Assembly (NCBI GenBank): GCA_023428905.1
Contig: JAEYWP010000027.1
Span: 13,076-77,075 of the forward strand
DNA: 64,000 bases
Origin: Verrucomicrobiota bacterium
GTDB taxonomy: Bacteria; Verrucomicrobiota; Verrucomicrobiia; Opitutales; Opitutaceae
Direction: 5' to 3'
Numbering within the stretch: the stretch's first letter is position 1; each line of letters begins with the position of its first letter. Positions 25,798 to 33,934 of this stretch are shown piece after piece. The notes below the pieces were generated by a model. That model was not told the origin of the DNA and ran no database searches. It was given only the letters and a program-made list of their open reading frames with translations. The translations under genes were made by a program, and so were the position numbers.

Positions 25798-28541
25798 ATT
25801 ACATGAATCGATGCATTGTCTGGGCGGCGGCGCTTCAACTTTCATTTGCGATCTGCGGTGTCGCCCAGCCGGACAACGAGGGTCCGGACACGGAGGATAC
25901 ACAGGTCTCGGCCCCGGTGTCGGCCGCACAGGCAAAGGCGGCTGCCAGCTATCGGGCGGCCCTTGAGCTCTTCCGCTCGGGAAAGCAGGACCAGTGGGAG
26001 CGCGGCAGGACGCTGCTCACGTCCGCGGCTGAGGCAGAGTATCCGGATGCGCAGAACGAACTCGGTGTCTGCTACCTGGCGGGTGCGTTTGGGTTTCAGA
26101 AAAACGCGAAGAAAGCGGTGGCGCAGTTCAAGCTCGCAACGGCGCGCGGCCATGCGATGGCGCATTTCAATCTGGGCGTCTGCCACGCGCACGGAAAGGG
26201 CGCTAAGGAGGACTACAAGAGGGCGATCGAGCTACTGCTCGTTGCTGTGTCACCGGAAGCGAACTACGCGACGATCGATCCTGCGAACGCCCCTGAGGCC
26301 TCTGGCGCCCCGGAGACCGCCCCGGCGAACGTCGACCGTGGGGTAGTGAAGGAAAGGACTGTGGCGAGCGTGGTCAGCATGGACCTGGGGACGCGCGTGC
26401 GGGCGAATGCGCACAGCCTGCTGGGTGTTTTGTACGCTGCGCAGAACAACGTCGCGAAGGCGCAGGAACATGACGTCCTGGCGGCGATGTCGGGGGAAGG
26501 CGGCCGAGCCGGCGTGTATCCGTCTGCGGTTCGGGCGGCCGTGCGGTACGCTTTCGGGCAGGGCGTGACGAGGGACATGGCCAAGGCGAACGAGATGCTG
26601 GAGCACAGCCGGCGTCTCTCCCGGCGCCTCGGGGTGAACTACGCGCACAGCCTTGTTGAGCAGAAGCTCTTCGACTCGTTTGCGCAGGGAGATCTGGAGG
26701 AGCAGATCGCGAAGCACGCCGAGGAAGTGCAGACCAACGTGCAGTTTGAGATCGCCGGCACCTTCGCGGATCCGAACTCGAAGGACTACAATGTCCAGGA
26801 AGCGGTGAAGTGGTACGAGTTAGCCGCTGAGGGAAAGCGGGAATGGGCCATGCTCTCGCTGGCTTTCATCTATGCGCAAGGGAAGCTCGGTGCGCCTGAT
26901 GCGGAGAAGGCGTTTCATTGGTTCAAGGAAGCAGCGGAACGCGGAAACCACCTTCTCGGCTACGGCAACCTCGCAATCTGCTACCAGCTCGGCTACGGCG
27001 TGAAGTCCGACGGGGCAAAGGCGCTCGAGGTGGCCCAGGCTCACCGTGACCAGGATATTATTTGCTACCTTGTGACGGTGGGCTCCTGCCCGGCCGGCGT
27101 CGTTACCTATGAGCAAGCCGTGAGGTTGAATGAGGAGTGGGCCAAGAAGGACGTCCATGCCCAGTATTTATTGGCCAAGCGATATTTTCGCGGCGACCTC
27201 GGGGTCGAGGCCAAGCCACACAAGGCAATCTCCCTGCTGCGCAAGGGCGCCAAAGCCGGGCACGTCCTATCGATGTACGAACTCGGGCTGACCTATTGGC
27301 AAAGCCCGTACAGCTTCAAAGAGCCTTTGGCTCTCTGCCGCCACTACGCGTTCGACTACTCCTTGGAGGCGGCAAAGCGGGGGAATGCGCGGGCGGCGCA
27401 CACAGCCGGATATTTCTACACCGAGGGCATAGGAACGGACCGCAACGCCGAGGAGGCAATCCGCTGGTACGAGGAGAGCATTCGGCTGGATCCAAAGTAT
27501 GCCCCGCCGCGAAACAACCTGGGCCTGCTCTATTTTGAGAAATGGAAAACGGCGCACGAAAAAAGCGATGCCGCGGCCGTGGCGTTGTACCGGCAGAACA
27601 CACTCGAGCAATACATACGGGCGCACGAGCTGGGCCAGGAGCATGCATCCTACAATCTGGGAATGCTCTATCATGACGGGGTGTATGTGAAGCGAGACTA
27701 CGACCAGGCGTATCTGTACTTCCAGGCTGCGGCGGAAAAGGGGCACAATACCGCCCATTTGATGCTCGGCCGGATGCATGAGAGTGGATGGGGTGTTCCG
27801 GTCACGCCGGAGGAGGCCGCCTACCATTATCGCCTGGCGGCGCTCGACGGGAACATCGAGGCGCTGCGTCGCCTTTGCCGGTACTACCTTTCCGGAAAAT
27901 CCGGAGAGCGGGACCTGGATCGCGCGCAGATTTGGCTTCTGGCGCTCGCCCATCGGGGCGACCTAGAGGCGATCATGTCCATCGCGAACCTCCTGATCGA
28001 AAAGGCTAACTACAAGGATGCCCGCATGTTGCTCGATCAGATGCAGGAGGTAAAAACACCGGCATTGCAGTATTTCGTTCACGAGCGACTGGCACATCTC
28101 CATGCAAACGGACTGGGAGTGAAGCAGAACGCCCAGAAAGCCGCAAAGTATAGGAAGAAGGCCGAGTCGGTCGAAACGCCGCAGGTCATGCACGAGTGCG
28201 CATTGATGTTGCTTCGCCAGGGGAAGCAGCCGGAGGCCGTCGCGTTGTTGGAGCGTGCCGCGCCACAGTGGGCGGACGCTGCCTATCTGCTGGGCTGTAT
28301 ACATTTCGCCGAGGACTCCGGAGTGAAGGACGAGGCGTGCGCATGGAAGTATTTCCGGATGGCGGCGGCGACTGGGCACACCGAGGCCTGTTTCAATCTG
28401 GCTGCTAGCACCTACAACCGAATGCCTGGCGCGCCAGAGCTGACCGAAGCGATCGAATTCGCCAAAGTGGCGGAGGCGAAAAAGTTCCCACGCGCCGAGC
28501 AGGTCCGCCGCAAACTCGAGGAGCGGAAAGCCCGTTTGTAG
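25794..28541 (+). CDS. large Sel1-like (SLR) repeat protein, secreted
   Basis: A 915-residue protein starting in the ATGA that overlaps prc. The leader MNYMNRCIVWAAALQLSFAI looks like a signal peptide. The rest is built of Sel1-like/TPR helical repeats, for example ELGVCYLAGAFGFQKNAKKA, MAHFNLGVCHAHGKGAKEDY, WAMLSLAFIYAQGKLGAPDA, ASYNLGMLYHDGVYVKRDYD and HLMLGRMHESGWGVPVTPEE. At least ten can be seen by eye. SLR proteins act as scaffolds in envelope signalling and quality control. Coupling to prc suggests an adaptor or substrate-presenting role like that of the TPR lipoprotein NlpI for E. coli Prc; this is inference. Confidence 0.88.
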   Translation: MNYMNRCIVWAAALQLSFAICGVAQPDNEGPDTEDTQVSAPVSAAQAKAAASYRAALELFRSGKQDQWERGRTLLTSAAEAEYPDAQNELGVCYLAGAFGFQKNAKKAVAQFKLATARGHAMAHFNLGVCHAHGKGAKEDYKRAIELLLVAVSPEANYATIDPANAPEASGAPETAPANVDRGVVKERTVASVVSMDLGTRVRANAHSLLGVLYAAQNNVAKAQEHDVLAAMSGEGGRAGVYPSAVRAAVRYAFGQGVTRDMAKANEMLEHSRRLSRRLGVNYAHSLVEQKLFDSFAQGDLEEQIAKHAEEVQTNVQFEIAGTFADPNSKDYNVQEAVKWYELAAEGKREWAMLSLAFIYAQGKLGAPDAEKAFHWFKEAAERGNHLLGYGNLAICYQLGYGVKSDGAKALEVAQAHRDQDIICYLVTVGSCPAGVVTYEQAVRLNEEWAKKDVHAQYLLAKRYFRGDLGVEAKPHKAISLLRKGAKAGHVLSMYELGLTYWQSPYSFKEPLALCRHYAFDYSLEAAKRGNARAAHTAGYFYTEGIGTDRNAEEAIRWYEESIRLDPKYAPPRNNLGLLYFEKWKTAHEKSDAAAVALYRQNTLEQYIRAHELGQEHASYNLGMLYHDGVYVKRDYDQAYLYFQAAAEKGHNTAHLMLGRMHESGWGVPVTPEEAAYHYRLAALDGNIEALRRLCRYYLSGKSGERDLDRAQIWLLALAHRGDLEAIMSIANLLIEKANYKDARMLLDQMQEVKTPALQYFVHERLAHLHANGLGVKQNAQKAAKYRKKAESVETPQVMHECALMLLRQGKQPEAVALLERAAPQWADAAYLLGCIHFAEDSGVKDEACAWKYFRMAAATGHTEACFNLAASTYNRMPGAPELTEAIEFAKVAEAKKFPRAEQVRRKLEERKARL

Positions 28542-28615
28542 CGGATGTCTGGTGAGCGGGCGGGGCCGGGCACTCGGCCCATGGCTTCACCCTGCGCGCT
28601 AGGATAGACTTGGGC

Positions 28616-29196
28616 ATGCGTTTGAAACCCGGATTGATTGCGTGGATGATGATGGCGGCGGTCGCGCTGCCTTTCCACGCGAAGGCGGACGACCAGGCGG
28701 CCCAGGAGCTCGATGCCGCCCTGCAGAAACTCGAGGGTGCGAGTTGCCGGATGAGCGAACAGGTTTACGGCGTGATGGCGCAGGCCATGAAGGGGCCACC
28801 GATGATCACGGAGGTCTAGGGTGATTGCACGCGCTTGGCTGGCAGCTGGCGTCCGAGGACGAGGAGGAGGATGTACCGTTCGCCACGGAAACCATGTCTG
28901 ATTCAGGGGAGTTCATGTCCGTCCAGAAGGAACAGCTGAAGGACGGAAAGACCGTTCGGTACACTCGACGGCTGAAGGCAGGAATGCCAGGAGCTGACGC
29001 CGTTTACAGCGTGCACTTCGTCGATGTGAAGACCCGCTTGCCTGTGGCGGAGGAGACGTTTGTCCAGGGCGAGCGCATCATGCGGGCGGAGTACTTTGAC
29101 GTGGGTGCCTCCATCGAAATCGAACTGCCCGGCTGTCTGAAGCAGGCGGGTGGAGGGTCGGCTCCCCACCACCTGAATGAGCCCGGGCGCGACTAG
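28616..29196 (+). pseudogene. broken gene for a small secreted protein
   Basis: A first frame (28616-28819) encodes a signal peptide (MRLKPGLIAWMMMAAVALPF) and a helical start (AAQELDAALQKLEGASCRMS), then stops at TAG. A second frame, shifted by two, opens after a TGA at 28822-28824 and runs to 29196, encoding a strand-rich region (SVQKEQLKDGKTVRYTRRLK, MRAEYFDVGASIEIELPGCL). The pieces look like the two halves of one secreted protein. No in-frame ATG begins the second half. I do not recognise the family. A sequencing error cannot be excluded. Confidence 0.55.
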
Positions 29197-29780
29197 TCGC
29201 TGCGCAACGCCGCGATTGGGTTGATGGAACCGGCGCGCAGCGCGGGTATCCAGCTCGCCGCGACGCTGACTAGGGCGATGATGCCAGCCACGGAGAGAGA
29301 GACGCCCAGACCGGGTTCGGTGACACGGGGCAGGGTGGACTCCCGCACGCGGGTGAAGCCCCAGGCGCCGGCGCACCCGCAGACGACACCCGCCAGTGCC
29401 AGGCGGCCTCCTTGCCCCATCACAAGCGCGGACACTGCAGCCGGCGTGGCACCGAGCGCCAGGCGTATGCCAAATTCGGTGCGGAGCTGGACCGCTGCGT
29501 GAGCGACGACGCCGTACACACCAAGCGCGGCCAGCAACAGTCCGGCGGTGGCAAAAAAAACGAGGGCACGCACGATCACGTGGAGGTTGCGCTGGCGCTC
29601 GTGACGCTGCGCGGGACGTCGGTCAGTTGCTGCACCGGAAGGGTGGGGGTCGATCGAGCCCACTGCCTTGCGAATCGCGTCCGAAAGATGGGCGAATCCC
29701 CCGTGCCGCGCGCACGGCAATGGTGATGTACGTCCACGGATCGCGCGTGTAGTGCTGGTACACCTAGTAAGGTCCAGCCC
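29193..29780 (-). pseudogene. C-terminal remnant of an FtsX/MacB-type (ADOP-like) ABC permease
   Basis: The frame ending at 29193 encodes the last third of an FtsX-type permease: FFATAGLLLAALGVYGVVAH, TEFGIRLALGATPAAVSALV, LALAGVVCGCAGAWGFTR and a final helix ending SWIPALRAGSINPIAALRSD. Further upstream the matching protein is split over shifted frames (VYQHYTRDPWTYITIAVRA, SDAIRKAVGSIDP, PTLPVQQLTDVPRSV), so there are at least two frameshifts. The N-terminal two thirds are absent; ffh begins to end at 29834. Its stop shares the CTAG palindrome with the stop of the convergent broken gene. Confidence 0.75.
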
Positions 29781-29833
29781 GGTTTCGGGCTGCGGGCGGC
29801 CCGTCTGCGGGACGCTCTCCGCATCGCATGTGA

Positions 29834-31174
29834 TCAACTAGGAAAGCGCCCGCTCTTTTGCATGGCTTCCATCTGGCGCTGCAGCTTTTTGCCGCCCCCG
29901 CCCTTGAACATCTTCATCATCTTCTGCATCTGCTGAAACTGCTTCAGCAGCTGGTTCACCTCGACGATCTTGACCCCCGCGCCGTTGGCGATGCGCATGC
30001 GGCGGCTGCCATTCAGCAGCTCGGGCTTGCGACGCTCCTGGACGGTCATCGAACGGATGATTGCCTCCGTTCGCCCCATGGCCTTCTCCGCATCGCCGTC
30101 GAGCTTTACGCCGTTCATCCCCGGCATCATTCCGAGGATGCTCTCCATCGAGCCCAGCTTCTTGATCTGCTGCATCTGGGCGAGGAAGTCCTCCAGGTTG
30201 AAGTCCGCCTTGCGGAGCTTCTCCGCCATCTTCTCCGCCTCTTTCTGATCGATGTTTTCCTGGGCGCGTTCGACCAGGGACACCACGTCACCCATGCCGA
30301 GGATGCGGGAGGCGAGGCGGTCCGGATAGAAGGTGTCGAAGTCGGCGGTCTTCTCGCCCGTACCGACAAATTTGATTGGTACTCCCGTGATCGTCTTGAT
30401 CGACAGGGCGGCGCCACCGCGGGCGTCACCGTCCAGTTTTGTCAGGATCAGGCCGGTCAGCTGCAGCGCGTCGTGGAACGCTTTCGCGACGTTGACCGCT
30501 TCCTGGCCGAGGGCTCCATCGGCGACCAGCAGCACTTCATCCGGCTGGATGCGGGCGCGGAGCCGTTTCACTTCCTCGATCAGATCAGCATCGATCTGCA
30601 GGCGTCCGGCCGTGTCGAAAATGACCGCGTCCGCCGTGGCGGCCCGGGCTTCGTCGAGCGCCTTGGCCCCGATGGCCGGCACATCCTTGGAGTCGCGGTC
30701 GGCGTAGAAACCGAGCTCCTCCTGCCGCGCAAGGATTTCAAGCTGGTCGATCGCCGCGGGGCGGTAGATGTCGCATCCGACCACGAAGGGTCGGTAGCCG
30801 CGTTTTTTGAGCAGCTTGCCCAGCTTGGCGGACGAGGTGGTTTTGCCCGAGCCGTGCAAGCCCACCATCAGGATTTTGAGGGGGCGGGCGGTGGAGAGGA
30901 GGTTGGTACCTTCGCCGAGCAGCCGCACCAGTTCATCGTGGATGATCTTGATGATCTGTTGCCCGGGGGTGACGCCCTTGAGGACGTCCTGTCCGGCGCA
31001 CTGCTGCTGCACGCGGTCAACAAACTCGCGCGCGACCTTGAAGTGCACGTCGGCCGAAAGCAGCGCCGTGCGCACCTCCTTGAGGGCGTCGGCCATGTTG
31101 TCTTCGGAGAGCTTCCCCACGCCACGCAGATTGCGCAGGGCGTTGCTCAGCTTGTCGGTGAGGGATTCGAACAT
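29834..31174 (-). CDS. ffh: signal recognition particle protein Ffh
   Basis: A 446-residue SRP54-type GTPase that recognises signal sequences on the ribosome with 4.5S RNA and docks with FtsY. The N domain has ALKEVRTALLSADVHFKVAR. The G domain has G1 LMVGLHGSGKTTSSAKLG, VVGCDIYRPAAIDQL, the IFDTAGRLQID G3 motif, and LTKLDGDARGGAALS. The methionine-rich M domain has FLAQMQQIKKLGSMESILGM, ERRKPELLNGSRRMRIANG and QQMQKMMKMFKGGGGKK. The usual G1 GxxGxGKTT has a His (GLHGSGKTT), as in some other phyla. Length is normal. Confidence 0.97.
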   Translation of the reverse strand: MFESLTDKLSNALRNLRGVGKLSEDNMADALKEVRTALLSADVHFKVAREFVDRVQQQCAGQDVLKGVTPGQQIIKIIHDELVRLLGEGTNLLSTARPLKILMVGLHGSGKTTSSAKLGKLLKKRGYRPFVVGCDIYRPAAIDQLEILARQEELGFYADRDSKDVPAIGAKALDEARAATADAVIFDTAGRLQIDADLIEEVKRLRARIQPDEVLLVADGALGQEAVNVAKAFHDALQLTGLILTKLDGDARGGAALSIKTITGVPIKFVGTGEKTADFDTFYPDRLASRILGMGDVVSLVERAQENIDQKEAEKMAEKLRKADFNLEDFLAQMQQIKKLGSMESILGMMPGMNGVKLDGDAEKAMGRTEAIIRSMTVQERRKPELLNGSRRMRIANGAGVKIVEVNQLLKQFQQMQKMMKMFKGGGGKKLQRQMEAMQKSGRFPS

Positions 31175-31245
31175 CGCCCGATACCTTGGGCGGAAGCCGG
31201 GCGGGTTGGCAAACGGGGAGTGCGCTGCCGACCGACTTTATCGGC

Positions 31246-31983
31246 TCAGTCCGCAGGCTCCATCTGCTTCTGGGCGCGCCGGACTTCCAGGTCCAATTGC
31301 TCAAAGAGCGGCGCCATCTGGGCAAAGAGGAGAGGGGATTGCTGACCTTGTGACGCCGCGGAATCACTCACCACGGTAAATTCGATCTCCTCCAGCCGGG
31401 TCACGACCGAGTTCAAGCCGAGGGTGGCACACGCGCCGCGGAGTCCCGGCGCCCGGCCGGCGAGCTTGGCAAAACGACCGAGTTCCGCCGTGTACCGCGT
31501 GAGCTGGAGCCACCGGTGGATTTCCTCGAGCAGTGCCCGCACCAGAACGCGGTACGTCTCCTCGTCCGTCTCGAGCCGCTTCAGTACGGCCTCCCGGTCT
31601 TCCATCCCAAACTTGGCGATCTCCCGCTGCACGGTCTGCAGTTTGTCGAGAATGACCGCCTTGGTGTACGGTTTGACGATGTAGTGGGAAACGGACAACG
31701 CGCTGGCCTTGCCCACCGTGTGACGGTCGGCAGCGGCAGTGCAGAGGATGGCGGGAATCTCACGAAGGGACGGGGTGGAGCGCATCCGCTCCACCAGACG
31801 CAAGCCGTCGATCTTCGGCATGTTGATGTCGAAGATGACGACATCGAATGTCTTCTCACAGAGATGCTTCCACGCCTCCTCCCCATCCGCCGCCACGGTC
31901 GCATGGTAGTGCTCCTCGGATTCGATAATGCGGCGCATCATCTCGCGGGACATGCGATCGTCGTCAGCCACCAAAATGTTCAT
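31246..31983 (-). CDS. response regulator with degenerate Hpt-like C-terminal domain
   Basis: A 245-residue protein. Residues 1-120 are a CheY-like receiver: acidic cluster DDD at 7-9, phospho-acceptor D52 (VIFDINMPKIDG), T82 and K104 (YIVKPY). Residues about 138-240 have the helical pattern of an Hpt domain, but the conserved HxLKGxxxxLG is PGLRGACATLG, so the phosphorylatable His is replaced by P179. The domain would thus bind but not relay phosphate. There is no DNA-binding domain. The start MNILVADDD is chosen because it begins the receiver strand. It is divergent from the Lrp-like gene (109 bp between starts). Confidence 0.85.
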   Translation of the reverse strand: MNILVADDDRMSREMMRRIIESEEHYHATVAADGEEAWKHLCEKTFDVVIFDINMPKIDGLRLVERMRSTPSLREIPAILCTAAADRHTVGKASALSVSHYIVKPYTKAVILDKLQTVQREIAKFGMEDREAVLKRLETDEETYRVLVRALLEEIHRWLQLTRYTAELGRFAKLAGRAPGLRGACATLGLNSVVTRLEEIEFTVVSDSAASQGQQSPLLFAQMAPLFEQLDLEVRRAQKQMEPAD

Positions 31984-32092
31984 GGTACAGGGAGCAGCTT
32001 TGCCCATCGACACAGCGGGTCCAGCCTTGAGTCCGTCTCCCGGATTTTCGTTCTGGTCATCGGGACCTGTCTTACGATATGTCCCGACACTT

Positions 32093-32581
32093 ATGAACCC
32101 TGTTCTCAAGCTCTTAATCGAAGGCGGCAGCCTCAACACGGCGCAGATGGCGCAGGTGCTGGGTTTGTCCGAACAAGAGATTAACAGTCATCTGGAACAG
32201 TTGAAGAAGGAGAAAATCTTCCTCGGCTGGCGTCCGGTGCTCGACCTTTCGAAGGACAGCGCCGCCGCAGCAGCCGTGCGTGCCGTGATCGAGGTGAAAA
32301 TCACTCCGGAGCGCGGCGGCGGTTTTAATCGCCTGGCGGAGCGCATCAGCCGCTTCGACGAGGTGGAATCCTGTTTCCTGATGTCGGGCAGCTACGACCT
32401 GCTCGTTTTCGTCAGCGGAGAAAGCCTGCAGAAGGTCGCGAGTTTTGTATCCGAAAAGCTCTCCACCATCGAAGGCGTTCTCTCGACCGCCACCCACTTC
32501 ATGCTCCGCTCGTATAAGGAGCAGGGCTTCCTGATGGACGTCGGCGGCGAAGAAAATGGCCGCCTGAAAGTCGCTCCCTAA
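32093..32581 (+). CDS. Lrp/AsnC-family transcriptional regulator
   Basis: A 162-residue protein with an N-terminal helix-turn-helix (LIEGGSLNTAQMAQVLGLSE, EINSHLEQLKKEKIFLGW) and a C-terminal RAM/ACT-type ligand domain (VRAVIEVKITPERGGGFNRL, VESCFLMSGSYDLLVFVSGE). Lrp-type proteins sense amino acids. A class I aminotransferase starts 72 bp downstream on the same strand, and this pairing is common, so an amino-acid metabolite is the likely ligand. The ATG follows a gap with no obvious Shine-Dalgarno sequence. Confidence 0.9.
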   Translation: MNPVLKLLIEGGSLNTAQMAQVLGLSEQEINSHLEQLKKEKIFLGWRPVLDLSKDSAAAAAVRAVIEVKITPERGGGFNRLAERISRFDEVESCFLMSGSYDLLVFVSGESLQKVASFVSEKLSTIEGVLSTATHFMLRSYKEQGFLMDVGGEENGRLKVAP

Positions 32582-32653
32582 CCTCCCAAGGGCGAGGCAG
32601 CCTTGGTTGCTGCCACGCGCGGCCACGCCGCGCGTCTGCCCGCGACGACGACC

Positions 32654-33823
32654 ATGGACCCGAAACAGTTTATTGCGCGGCACGTCATCGACCTGCCGAA
32701 GTCCGGCATTCGCGACTTCTTCGAAATTGTCGCGAAGATGAAGGACGTGATTTCCCTCGGCATCGGAGAACCCGATTTCGACACGCCCTGGCACATCCGT
32801 GAGGCCGCGATTTACGCCCTCGAAAAGGGCAAGACCCATTACACCTCCAACCTGGGCTTGATCGAGCTCCGGCGGGCGATCAGCAAGTATGTGGAAAAGA
32901 ACTTCCACGTCAGCTACCGGCCCGAGGACGAAGTCATCGTCACGGTGGGTGTTTCCGAGGCGCTCGACATCGCCTTTCGCGCCCTGATCAACCCGGGCGA
33001 CAAGGTGATGTTTCACCAGCCGTGTTACGTCAGTTACCACCCCAGTGTGACCCTGGCGCACGGAATCGCAGTGCCGGTCCCGACGTATGCAAAGGACAAC
33101 TTCGCGCTCACCGCGGAGGCCCTGCGCGAAGCCTGGCAGCCGGGCTGCAAACTTCTCGTCCTCAACCTTCCCTGCAATCCGACCGGCGGCACCTGCTCGC
33201 GGGCTCAGATCGAAGCCATCGCGGCGTTTGCGCGGGAGAAGGACCTGCTCGTCCTCAGCGATGAGATCTACTCCGAGCTCACCTTCGAGGGCGAACACGT
33301 CAGCATCGCCAGCCTTCCCGGTATGCAGGAGCGGACGATTTTCCTGCACGGTTTCTCCAAGGCCTTTGCCATGACGGGCTGGCGCATCGGCTACGCCTGC
33401 GGCCCGGCGGACCTGATCGAGGCAATGATGAAGGTGCACCAGTACTCGATGATGTGCGCGTCCATCATCAGCCAGGAAGGTGCCCTCGAGGCGCTGGTCC
33501 GTGGCGAGGACGGGATGAAGGCCATGCGCGAGCAATATCACCGCCGTCGCGACTACATCGTTCGCCGGCTGAATGGCTCGGGGCTTGCCTGCCATCTGCC
33601 GCGCGGTTCGTTCTACGCGTTCCCCTCCGTCGCCCAAACCGGGCTGAGCGAGAAGGATTTCGCCGTCGGCCTCCTTCAGGCCGAGCGCGTCGCGGTGGTC
33701 CCGGGAGCGGCCTTCGGTGCAAACGGGGTCGGCTTTGTCCGCGCCTGCTTTGCCACCAGTTACGAACAGCTGATCGAAGCCGCTGACCGGATCGACCGCT
33801 ACGTCCAGACCTTGCGTCGATAA
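32654..33823 (+). CDS. class I PLP aminotransferase
   Basis: A 389-residue fold-type I aminotransferase (AAT group, related to AraT/PatA). Motifs seen: ISLGIGEPDFDTPWHI, YTSNLGLIELRRAI, the VTVGVSEALDIAF segment, LNLPCNPTGGTCS, VLSDEIYSELTF, and the lysine loop FLHGFSKAFAMTGWRIGYACG, in which the K of FSKAF binds PLP. The arginine of the carboxylate site is in FVRACFA. It may act on aspartate, alanine or aromatic amino acids; the sequence alone does not decide. The start is the ATG giving MDPKQFIARHV. Confidence 0.92.
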   Translation: MDPKQFIARHVIDLPKSGIRDFFEIVAKMKDVISLGIGEPDFDTPWHIREAAIYALEKGKTHYTSNLGLIELRRAISKYVEKNFHVSYRPEDEVIVTVGVSEALDIAFRALINPGDKVMFHQPCYVSYHPSVTLAHGIAVPVPTYAKDNFALTAEALREAWQPGCKLLVLNLPCNPTGGTCSRAQIEAIAAFAREKDLLVLSDEIYSELTFEGEHVSIASLPGMQERTIFLHGFSKAFAMTGWRIGYACGPADLIEAMMKVHQYSMMCASIISQEGALEALVRGEDGMKAMREQYHRRRDYIVRRLNGSGLACHLPRGSFYAFPSVAQTGLSEKDFAVGLLQAERVAVVPGAAFGANGVGFVRACFATSYEQLIEAADRIDRYVQTLRR

Positions 33824-33864
33824 ACCGCCCGTTGATGGTTTGCGATCGATGATCTATGACAGGC

Positions 33865-33886
33865 GGCCTCCTAAAAAGGGGGCCTT
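33865..33886 (+). terminator. probable terminator hairpin after the aminotransferase gene
   Basis: GGCCTCC (33865-33871) pairs with GGGGGCC (33878-33884), with one G-T pair, around the loop TAAAAA and is followed by TTCCTC. The T-run is short, so termination may be partial. It lies 42 bp after the aminotransferase stop and 49 bp before der. Confidence 0.5.
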
Positions 33887-33934
33887 CCTCGTCCGAAGTC
33901 AGACGTCATAAATCTCCCGATCAAAAAACTCCCG

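Noticed and set aside
29193..29837. A functional 214-residue permease starting at 29837
   Set aside because: The first 70 codons are not permease-like, and the homologous sequence there lies in other frames, so the frame is a mosaic left by frameshifts.
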